A stretch of DNA of 64,000 nucleotides from Chryseobacterium sp. JUb7 (lineage in GTDB: Bacteria; Bacteroidota; Bacteroidia; Flavobacteriales; Weeksellaceae): contig NZ_JANUFF010000003.1 of assembly GCF_024806495.1 (NCBI RefSeq), positions 310,001 through 374,000 of the forward strand, written 5' to 3'. The translations under genes were made by a program, and so were the position numbers. The notes beneath the pieces were generated by a model that searched no databases, was not told where the DNA came from, and was given only the letters and a program-made list of their open reading frames with translations. The first letter of the stretch is position 1. The number at the start of each line of letters is the position of its first letter. This document shows positions 15,764 through 22,557 of the stretch, in pieces.

Positions 15764-17434
15764 TTATGAAGCAGGAAATGAAATAATAATTCTCAACCCT
15801 TTTTCGGTTTCGGTGTCAAAAATAATTTTCCCACGGATGTTTTCTATACGGGAAACCGTAGATTTAAGGCCATTGTTAAAAATAGGTTCACCGGAAATTC
15901 CAATTCCATTATCTGTATATTGGACTGTAACGGTATCGTTAATTCGCTCAAATTTAAATGCGACTCTGTCTGCTTTGCTGTGTTTTTTCATATTCACGAG
16001 CAATTCACGGGTGATCTGAAAAATTTCCTCCTGTATTGAAGATTTAAGATCTTTCCAGATTTCATGATCATTTCCGGCAATATAAGTATTCACGGAATCA
16101 TTTTTAAATGAAGCGATAAGATCCGAAATTTTCTTACCAAACTGTAGATCTCCATGTTTAGAATCTTCTTTTTCGTAAGAGATATCTCTTGATTTTTCAT
16201 ACACAAATTCCAGTTCGTCAAGTGCCTCGTTTTTGTCGAAATGTTCCTTATTTTCAATCTTCGTCATTACCTGATAAATTCCGTTGGCAACGACATCATG
16301 AACTTTTTTGGATAGCTTGAGTTGCGTGTTTTTGACTTCCAGTTCTTTTTCCTGTTCTAGTCTTTTCTTTCTTTTTTTATACAGGAAAAAGCCACCGATT
16401 AAGAGAAAAAACAATGTGACAATACCAATATTACGTAGGATAATGTGGTTTTCTCTTTCAGCTACATCGGCTTTTAAGCTTAAGTTTTCAGTTTTTTCTT
16501 TTTCAATACCATAGCGGAAATAGGCAAATTGATTTTTTGCTTTGTTTCTAGAAATAAGAAGACTATCATTAAGAAACTGATATTCCTTAAAATATTTTGA
16601 AATATTATCTGGATTAAGCTCTATCAGCTTAATTAATGCCTGAAGTTTATCTTCTGGATTTTTCACGGCTATAGCAGTTTGTAGCATTTTTTTTGTATAG
16701 AAAAGTGCTTTGTTTTTATCTTTTGTTTTAAAATATTCAGATAATGTGTAATAGCTCGCATTTAACCCTTCTGTATCATTGTTTTCCTCTCTTATTTTTA
16801 ATGCTTTGTAAAATTCAGGAAGAGGGTTGTAATTGTTATCTCTCATGTACTTAGCCTTAGCTAAGTTATTTAAAGCTCTTGAGTATTCCGTACGATCTCT
16901 AATAGCAATAGCTTGTTTGAGATATAAAATAGCATTTTTCGGATCATTTTTTTTTAAGAAAGCAACACCCAAGTTATTGTAATAGGTAAATTTTGTTTTA
17001 TTGTTAATAGCATAGTTAATAGCATTTTTATAAAAAATAATAGCATTATCATATTCGTACATAAAACCATAAGCCACTCCCATATTATTATAACTAGAAG
17101 CTAAATCTCTTTTGTTGATACTATCTTTTATATTGGTAAGAAACTTATTTGCCTCTAGAGAAGTTTCAATTGAACCGTAAAAATCTCCTTTTCCAGTTTC
17201 AATAATAGCCATATTGACTAAACACTGTCCGACTCTTAATGAATCGTAGCTTTTAATATATTCATCTTTAGCTAAAACATAATAATAGAAGGCTGAATCA
17301 GTTATTTTTGAATTTCTGAAAGCTCTTGCTTTTTCATGAAATAAATTTTCTTTTTTAGTACTTTCTGATAATAGTTCCTGTTTAGAGCAGGAATAGAGAA
17401 TGAATAATATTATTAAAAATAGTATTTTTTTCAT
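15764..17434 (-). CDS. Sensor histidine kinase, lipoprotein with TPR repeats
   Basis: A 556-aa kinase. A signal peptide ends at a lipobox-like ILYSC (Cys16). An extracytoplasmic region (about 30-290) of TPR-like helical repeats follows (for example YYNNLGVAFLKKNDPKNAILYLKQAI). A membrane span (334-352) precedes a coiled coil and the phosphoacceptor region LKLSKKVHDVVANGIYQV with His379. The ATP-binding domain shows the N box (EIFQITRELLVNMKKHSKAD) and G1 box DNGIGIS. The TPR-TM-kinase layout with a LuxR-type partner is widespread in Flavobacteriia; the signal is unknown. No promoter was recognised in the 70-bp gap upstream. Confidence 0.92.
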   Translation of the reverse strand: MKKILFLIILFILYSCSKQELLSESTKKENLFHEKARAFRNSKITDSAFYYYVLAKDEYIKSYDSLRVGQCLVNMAIIETGKGDFYGSIETSLEANKFLTNIKDSINKRDLASSYNNMGVAYGFMYEYDNAIIFYKNAINYAINNKTKFTYYNNLGVAFLKKNDPKNAILYLKQAIAIRDRTEYSRALNNLAKAKYMRDNNYNPLPEFYKALKIREENNDTEGLNASYYTLSEYFKTKDKNKALFYTKKMLQTAIAVKNPEDKLQALIKLIELNPDNISKYFKEYQFLNDSLLISRNKAKNQFAYFRYGIEKEKTENLSLKADVAERENHIILRNIGIVTLFFLLIGGFFLYKKRKKRLEQEKELEVKNTQLKLSKKVHDVVANGIYQVMTKIENKEHFDKNEALDELEFVYEKSRDISYEKEDSKHGDLQFGKKISDLIASFKNDSVNTYIAGNDHEIWKDLKSSIQEEIFQITRELLVNMKKHSKADRVAFKFERINDTVTVQYTDNGIGISGEPIFNNGLKSTVSRIENIRGKIIFDTETEKGLRIIISFPAS

Positions 17435-17465
17435 GGATCAAAATATTAGTTTGTAGTGCAAAGTA

Positions 17466-17497
17466 AGAAAAAGGACAGATTTATGCAATCTGTCCTT
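17466..17497 (-). terminator. Terminator between the Gly/Pro-rich peptide gene and the kinase gene
   Basis: A perfect 11-bp stem AAGGACAGATT / AATCTGTCCTT, loop of 5, followed on the minus strand by TTTTTC. It lies 8 bp after the stop of the gene at 17505, showing that the small gene is a separate transcription unit. Confidence 0.85.
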
Positions 17498-17504
17498 TAT
17501 ATGA

Positions 17505-17711
17505 TTAAGGATTTGTGTATGGAGGAGGTGTTTGTCCCGTATCACCTGTTGTTCCTCCGCCAGGACCTCCTTCGCCGGTTCCCGTTCCACCACCTGGATT
17601 ACTCGGTCCGCTTTGAACGGTTACCGGATTTTGGTTATTATGACATGCTGCTGTATTTGCGTTATTATTCCCGAATGCTAGTGAAATTAGCATCAATATT
17701 AAGTTTAACAT
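17505..17711 (-). CDS. Small secreted Gly/Pro-rich peptide, unknown
   Basis: A 68-aa protein. Residues 1-14 are a hydrophobic signal-like segment (MLNLILMLISLAFGNN), followed by a short Asn-rich part with one Cys. A low-complexity tail is rich in Gly, Thr and Pro (NPGGGTGTGEGGPGGGTTGD). No family was recognised. A perfect terminator directly after the stop supports a real gene. The frame on the opposite strand over this region is a shadow caused by the G/C-rich tail. Confidence 0.6.
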   Translation of the reverse strand: MLNLILMLISLAFGNNNANTAACHNNQNPVTVQSGPSNPGGGTGTGEGGPGGGTTGDTGQTPPPYTNP

Positions 17712-18037
17712 TTTTAAAAAATTTTGAAGTTGAAATTGTTTTTCTTCCTCTCGTAATCTTGATCACGAGCTGTACACGATTTGAAATTTCGAAGCGCTTC
17801 TTAAATTTTTTGGGAAGTAGAACCTTCAAAAACGGAAGAGAAACATCTGCTTCCCAACCCGGAGTTTTCTTCCGTTTTATCTGGTGATTTTTGAAATCAG
17901 TTTTGTAAATTTGTTTTTGTCTTTTGTTTTAATTGTTTGTTTATCAACTGATTTCTGAGTACAAATTTCTAGGAATTTTAGGAGTCAATTGCAGACAAAA
18001 CATTGACATCGATTGACAAAATATGGACAGGAACTTG
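17712..18037. other. Intergenic region with two interlocking RNA stems
   Basis: No convincing gene. Stem A pairs 17810-17821 with 17846-17857 (TTGGGAAGTAGA / TCTGCTTCCCAA, 12 pairs, one G-U). Stem B pairs 17829-17839 with 17868-17878 (AAAACGGAAGA / TCTTCCGTTTT, 11 perfect pairs), extended by AAAC/GTTT. The 5' arm of B lies in the loop of A and its 3' arm lies outside, so the two would form a pseudoknot or compete. The region could be the 5' leader of the small peptide gene (minus strand) or a separate RNA. Confidence 0.45.
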
Positions 18038-18053
18038 TTACGGAAACCCGTAA
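18038..18053. promoter_or_regulatory. Palindrome TTACGG-N4-CCGTAA, copy 2
   Basis: TTACGGAAACCCGTAA on the plus strand differs from the copy at 15010-15025 by one loop base. It ends 29 bases before the last G of the TATTTTG box at 18076-18082, the same distance as for copy 1. Confidence 0.6.
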
Positions 18054-18075
18054 TGCGACACGATAGAAAATCAAG

Positions 18076-18082
18076 TATTTTG
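18076..18082 (+). promoter_or_regulatory. -7-like element TATTTTG
   Basis: One base shorter than TAnnTTTG. It lies 21 bases before the ATG at 18104. Confidence 0.45.
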
Positions 18083-18103
18083 TAATTGCTTTAAAAACTA
18101 ATT

Positions 18104-18952
18104 ATGTCCAAAAGAAAACTACTAATTCATGAGGTATTCGAACAAGCGAAAAGAGAGTCCGGAAGAGACACAAAAAGTGGAATAGCAACTTATTTATGGA
18201 CTTATTTTGAAGAACATCTGAACTATATTATTTCGGATAGGACTTTTATTAGGTATTATGAGACTTTTATAGAAAATAATAGAGAGACTAATATTAGCCC
18301 TGATAGGCTAGATAAGTTAAGTCAATATATAGGATATGAGAATTTTAGTGACTTTAATCCAACATTTGAAAAGAAAATAGAAAATGAAGAAGAGAGTACA
18401 ACTTCAGTTAAGTTTCTTTTAGATGGTGAAGAGGTCTCTGTACCGGAAAAGATTTTTAATATCATTATTAAAATTACCAATAATCCCAATTTTAATGTTC
18501 CCGACTTTATGAAGAAAAATGGTTTGGGTGTATTGGAATTTGTGTTTGTTGCACTACTTGTAACTGGTGGCGTTGTTTTTTCAAATCCTATAGATAAGAA
18601 TAAAAGCAATATCTTTAGTTTTACGAGTTCAATAAAACAAACAAATAAGAATTATATGTATTGGGATGGAGAACAGTATAATGAAACGGACAGTAGTTAT
18701 ATTGGGCCTGAATATGAAGTTATTGCAATTGATGAAAAATTAGTTAAACATTTTAAAAGAATCACAAGAAAAGATACAATGACAGTTGATAACTCTCTTG
18801 GAAGAACTTGGTATTCTAAATATTATGGAAATGTTGAATTTTTTACATCAGACGGAATTGATCCTGACAATAAAAGAGAATTAAAAAAATCTACTGCTAC
18901 CATGATTGAAAAATATGCAGGAAAAAATGCAGATTCAATCCAAGCACAATAA
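18104..18952 (+). CDS. Membrane-anchored protein with putative N-terminal DNA-binding-like domain
   Basis: A 282-aa protein. Residues 1-95 form a compact helical domain (FEQAKRESGRDTKSGIATYL, ISDRTFIRYYETFIENNRET, LDKLSQYIGYENFSDF). It resembles, from memory, helix-turn-helix-like modules found at the N-terminus of several Bacteroidota membrane proteins. One membrane span follows at about 147-163 (LEFVFVALLVTGGVVFS), then a C-terminal domain of about 115 residues, probably periplasmic. The layout suggests a one-component membrane regulator, but this is inference. Coding sequence is AT-rich. The promoter carries the palindrome shared with the broken gene pair beyond the two-component system. 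Confidence 0.75.
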   Translation: MSKRKLLIHEVFEQAKRESGRDTKSGIATYLWTYFEEHLNYIISDRTFIRYYETFIENNRETNISPDRLDKLSQYIGYENFSDFNPTFEKKIENEEESTTSVKFLLDGEEVSVPEKIFNIIIKITNNPNFNVPDFMKKNGLGVLEFVFVALLVTGGVVFSNPIDKNKSNIFSFTSSIKQTNKNYMYWDGEQYNETDSSYIGPEYEVIAIDEKLVKHFKRITRKDTMTVDNSLGRTWYSKYYGNVEFFTSDGIDPDNKRELKKSTATMIEKYAGKNADSIQAQ

Positions 18953-19026
18953 TTTTCCTTCACAATAATTTAAAGTTCAATTAAAACGATTCACGTGATA
19001 TTCCTTTACTTTCGTCTTATTTTAAG

Positions 19027-20817
19027 ATGAATAAAGGAATATTCTCATTTTTACTAATTACGTTTTCGTTGTTTTCAGCTCAGCAAAAACCGACGCAGAT
19101 TGCTTTTCTTTCAGATGTGCATTTTCAGGATTTGTATGGAAGTTTTTCGGATCATGATTTTAAAGGGATCATCAATCCTAAAACTGGAAAGCCAACTATT
19201 TTGAGAACGATGGATTCTCAGCTGTATTCGACCAGAATTTTTAATGAAAACTATTTTGCTTTTCTGAAAGCATTGGATGATATTGCCGCAAAAGGAATTA
19301 AAATTGTCGCCATGCCTGGTGATTTTTCGGATGATGGACAAGCGTATAATCTTCGGGGACTTCACAAAATTTTGGATCAGTATCATACAAAATATGGAAT
19401 TGATTTTTACATCACAACAGGCAATCACGATCCTGTGGGACCATTTCGACAGGATGCCGGAAAAGATGATTTTTTAGGAGAAGATGGAAGCCCGTTAGGA
19501 ATTTACAGCCAAGAGAAGCTTGGGAAAACAAAACATAAAATCATTACAAAAGACATTGCAGAATCTGGTTATCTGGAAATTTTGGAGGAATTGAAGAGTT
19601 TTGGTTTTTATCCCAAAAAAGGGAACATGTATTGGAGCACTCCATTTGACTCTAACTCATTTAAAGACTATTCTTTCGAAAAAGCACTTCATAATGCTGA
19701 TTATTCAAGGAGGATGTATGAAGTTTCAGAAGGATTTTCTGTTCCGGATTTAAGTTATGTGGTTGAGCCCGTGAAAGGAGTCTGGATGATGGCAATTGAT
19801 GGTAATACATATATCCCCAAAAGCCTTAAAGAACATTCCGGTGATCCTGGCAACTACCGTGGGGCAAGTATAGGATACAATAATGTTTTAACCCATAAAA
19901 AGCATCTGATCGATTGGGTGAAAAAAATTACTCAGGAAGCCAAAATTAACGGAAAAATAGTCATTGCATTTACTCATTATCCCATGATAGATTTTAATGA
20001 TGGCGCAACAGGAGAAATAAAAAATCTGTTGGGTGAGAAAAAATGGCAACTGGAAAGAGTCCCTGATGAACAGGTTGCGAAAGTTTTTGCAGAAGCCGGT
20101 TTACAAATCCATTTTGCTGGGCATATGCATATTAATGACACTGGAATTCGGTCAGTTGACGATCATATGCTGGTAAACGTTCAGGTTCCTTCATTGGCGG
20201 CATATCTTCCGGCATATAAAATTCTTACTGTAAAATCTCCTGACATTATGGAAGTTCAAACGGAAGTTTTAAATGATGTTCCCCGTTTTGATGAGCTGTT
20301 TCCACTATACGAAAAGGAATATAAGACCTTACAAAAAGCTAAAAACAAAGTGATCTGGAATAAAGATATTTTGAAGTCGAAATCATACCATGATTTTATG
20401 TTGTTTCATTTAAAAGAGCTCGTTCGTCTGAGAATGATTCCCGACGACTGGCCAAAAGATTTCATCGAAAAAGCAGAGAAATTGAATGGTGAAGATTTGT
20501 TATTATTAGTTCAAAGTAAAGAACAACTAAGGGAAAAAGGAATTAACTCAAAAGCCTTTAAAAATTGGAATTTTGAAGATCTTTTATTGGATTTATACAA
20601 GTTTCAATCTGCGGATGAATTAGCGAAAAAAGATATTTCAAAAGAAAGATTACAACAATATCAAGCTTTAGAAAAACTCTATCAAGAAAATGAACCGCAA
20701 GATCTGTTGATTTTACAAATAAAATCTGTTTTTAAAATTCTCTCTTTGCTTTCGAACAGCGATCCGGCAGACCATTTTGAAGTTAATTTAGAAAAACAAG
20801 AAATTAAAAGATTGTAA
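19027..20817 (+). CDS. Secreted metallophosphoesterase
   Basis: A 596-aa protein with a signal peptide (MNKGIFSFLLITFSLFSAQQ). The calcineurin-like dimetal site is complete: FLSDVHFQD (DxH), MPGDFSDDGQ (GDxxD), TTGNHDPVG (GNHD), FTHYPMID (H) and FAGHMHIND (GHxH). The C-terminal part (about 420-596) is helical and of unknown role. Substrate is unknown; it probably acts in the periplasm or outside as a phosphodiesterase or phosphatase. It stands alone on the plus strand, 74 bp after the membrane-anchored gene. Confidence 0.9.
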   Translation: MNKGIFSFLLITFSLFSAQQKPTQIAFLSDVHFQDLYGSFSDHDFKGIINPKTGKPTILRTMDSQLYSTRIFNENYFAFLKALDDIAAKGIKIVAMPGDFSDDGQAYNLRGLHKILDQYHTKYGIDFYITTGNHDPVGPFRQDAGKDDFLGEDGSPLGIYSQEKLGKTKHKIITKDIAESGYLEILEELKSFGFYPKKGNMYWSTPFDSNSFKDYSFEKALHNADYSRRMYEVSEGFSVPDLSYVVEPVKGVWMMAIDGNTYIPKSLKEHSGDPGNYRGASIGYNNVLTHKKHLIDWVKKITQEAKINGKIVIAFTHYPMIDFNDGATGEIKNLLGEKKWQLERVPDEQVAKVFAEAGLQIHFAGHMHINDTGIRSVDDHMLVNVQVPSLAAYLPAYKILTVKSPDIMEVQTEVLNDVPRFDELFPLYEKEYKTLQKAKNKVIWNKDILKSKSYHDFMLFHLKELVRLRMIPDDWPKDFIEKAEKLNGEDLLLLVQSKEQLREKGINSKAFKNWNFEDLLLDLYKFQSADELAKKDISKERLQQYQALEKLYQENEPQDLLILQIKSVFKILSLLSNSDPADHFEVNLEKQEIKRL

Positions 20818-21093
20818 TTTTTTTTATTTCCCACGCAGATCTGCACAGATGTTTGAGTATTAAGTTAAACGCAAAGATTTTATTATTGAATTTTTGATTT
20901 TTAGAATAGCAAAGGCAAATAAATTTATTTCGCGAAGCTTGAAAATACAGCTTCATCTTTGCTTCTTAAAGTATTAATTACAATAAAATAGATCTTTGCG
21001 TTAAGAAAATTTCTCATAGATTTGGCGGATTAAGCAGGTGTTTTTTGTATTATTTTTCCGTGTTTATTCGTGAAAAATATTTGTGATAAAAAA
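20818..21093. repeat. Intergenic region with decayed repeat-like text
   Basis: No open frame of note. It contains strings such as CCCACGCAGATCTGCACAGA, CATAGATTTGGCGGATTAAG and a TTTCCGTGTTTATTCGTG segment. These resemble the degenerate GCAGATTAAGCAGATT-type spacer repeats seen between many flavobacterial genes (recollection). Nothing else was seen. Confidence 0.4.
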
Positions 21094-21138
21094 ATTAAAA
21101 AAACAGAAAAGACCATCAATATTCTGACAGCCTTTTCT
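21094..21138 (-). terminator. Terminator after the PI-PLC-like gene
   Basis: On the minus strand AAAAGGCTGTCA (21136-21125) pairs with TGATGGTCTTTT (21118-21107) over 12 pairs with three G-U, extended by AG/CT, followed by GTTTTTTT. Confidence 0.75.
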
Positions 21139-21163
21139 TATCAATCTAATCGTAAAAAATGTT

Positions 21164-22231
21164 CTATTTTCCGTTCACAGGATTTTTTCTTTCGTAAGTA
21201 TTATTATCAAAACTAATTTTATAGTTCGATTTAAACAAATTACTTGGCTGATAATAATCCGTTGTAATCACCTGTGCACCGCTTTCTTTTGCTTTTTCAA
21301 ATCTTGAATAATCTTCTTTTCTCGCTTCCATCGTATCCGCATCGGCTCTTGTTCGGATGATGTAACCTTGCTTCACCAAATCATTGATTTTCGGACTTGG
21401 ATCGTTCATAAATAAAACCGCAGACTCAGGAGTTCCTGGCACTGAGTTGGTGAAAATCATTCTTCCTTTCAAAGACGGGTGATCTTTAATGTATAAATCT
21501 CTGTTTTCACTGTTGTTATCGAGTACAAAAAGAAATTTACCTTTAGCATCTTTCACTTTTGGCCAATTTTGATGTAAAACAGCTTCATGTAACGTTTTAT
21601 AATTACCGCGGATATCATCAGGAGTGATGATTTTACTTTTTCCTAAATACTTTTTAAGCTCGTTATCCAGTTGATCAAAAAGCACGGATGTATAATGCTC
21701 AGGTTCTGTTCCGAATTGATTGGCCTTTCCGTCTTTGGGTTCGAGTGTAATAAATACAGGGTCGTGGTCGGGATGTGCATCAGACCATTTTTTCAGATCT
21801 TTCAGACAGTCCTCTAATGTATAGTACCAGGTCTGATAATCAATATCCGTAATATGAATCATTTTATAACCCGGCTTTTTCATTTTTCCTTCGGGATCAA
21901 AAGGCTGTGTTGTTTTTACCAGATCCAAAATTTTCGGATGAGCATATTTTCCGCCTTTACTGTCTGCATAGACATCAATTTCAAGATTTCTTAGCCCCAG
22001 GTCCAGTTGCTGGGGAATAGGGATATGTTCATATTGAATTCTCGGAAGAAGATTCAGCGTGTCTTTTTGGGACAGATAGCTGTAAACTTCCGGAAGAATA
22101 GCCTTTTTATAAGAGTTGTGTGAGCCGATCACCTGAATCTGGTTGATCTTAAGATCATTTAACTGCTGAGCCTGTAACCAGGAAACTGAGAATGAAGATA
22201 AATATAAACCGAATAAAACTGCCTTTTTCAT
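21164..22231 (-). CDS. Secreted phosphoinositide phospholipase C-like phosphodiesterase
   Basis: A 355-aa protein with a signal peptide (cleavage near WLQAQQ). The fold is the PLC-like TIM barrel of the Ca2+-dependent PI-PLC1 group: first catalytic His in IQVIGSHNSYKK, acidic residues in LRNLEIDVYAD, then FITLEPKD, and a C-terminal barrel strand AQVITTDYYQP. It would cleave a phosphodiester in phosphoinositide- or glycerophosphodiester-like substrates in the periplasm or outside. It is divergent from the SusC gene, 326 bp apart. The exact substrate cannot be told. Confidence 0.88.
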   Translation of the reverse strand: MKKAVLFGLYLSSFSVSWLQAQQLNDLKINQIQVIGSHNSYKKAILPEVYSYLSQKDTLNLLPRIQYEHIPIPQQLDLGLRNLEIDVYADSKGGKYAHPKILDLVKTTQPFDPEGKMKKPGYKMIHITDIDYQTWYYTLEDCLKDLKKWSDAHPDHDPVFITLEPKDGKANQFGTEPEHYTSVLFDQLDNELKKYLGKSKIITPDDIRGNYKTLHEAVLHQNWPKVKDAKGKFLFVLDNNSENRDLYIKDHPSLKGRMIFTNSVPGTPESAVLFMNDPSPKINDLVKQGYIIRTRADADTMEARKEDYSRFEKAKESGAQVITTDYYQPSNLFKSNYKISFDNNTYERKNPVNGK

Positions 22232-22444
22232 GCTATCAAATTTGTATCTGCGAAATTAATGAGTCCGGACCGCTTGCAAATTATATATTATGTTAAGTGT
22301 TTTTTAAGATTATGTAACGGATGAAAAATTTAAACTTATAACTTATTGATAATTAATTATATTCTATTTTCTCGATTTGGGATATTTATATTTTGTTGAT
22401 TTTAACATAATACTCTGTTAAAATGATTTCAGTATAAACGAATT

Positions 22445-22451
22445 TACTTTG
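22445..22451 (+). promoter_or_regulatory. -7-like element TACTTTG before the SusC leader
   Basis: One base shorter than TAnnTTTG. It lies 28 bases before the leader peptide ATG at 22480, giving a transcript that would contain both the leader ORF and the hairpin. Confidence 0.4.
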
Positions 22452-22479
22452 TATGCCGAAAAACTAACAATGTGCTGAA

Positions 22480-22530
22480 ATGAAAAACCACTGTTGCGGG
22501 AACAACAGCGGCTTTTATCAAGCAATGTAA
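22480..22530 (+). CDS. Putative Cys-Cys leader peptide upstream of SusC
   Basis: A 16-codon frame, ATG to TAA, encoding MKNHCCGNNSGFYQAM. It lies between the predicted promoter and the SusC start, ending 27 bases before it. The two adjacent Cys codons (TGT TGC, 22492-22497) fall in the 5' arm and loop edge of a terminator-like hairpin (22488-22511). This is the layout of attenuator leader peptides that sense one amino acid. It is inference from layout, since such a short frame can also arise by chance. Confidence 0.5.
   Translation: MKNHCCGNNSGFYQAM
22488..22511 (+). promoter_or_regulatory. Hairpin overlapping the leader peptide (possible attenuator)
   Basis: CCACTGTTG and CAACAGCGG form a 9-position stem with one mismatch around the loop CGGGAA, followed by CTTTTATC. 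A ribosome waiting at the Cys codons would cover the 5' arm and prevent folding. The T run is short, so it may act on translation instead. Confidence 0.5.
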
Positions 22531-22557
22531 TGTCTTGCAATTACTTTACTTAATGAT

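Noticed and set aside
17456..17887. Plus-strand frame of 143 codons
   Set aside because: Composition and position show it is the shadow of the Gly/Pro-rich peptide gene and of the structured region; it crosses a terminator stem and has no promoter.
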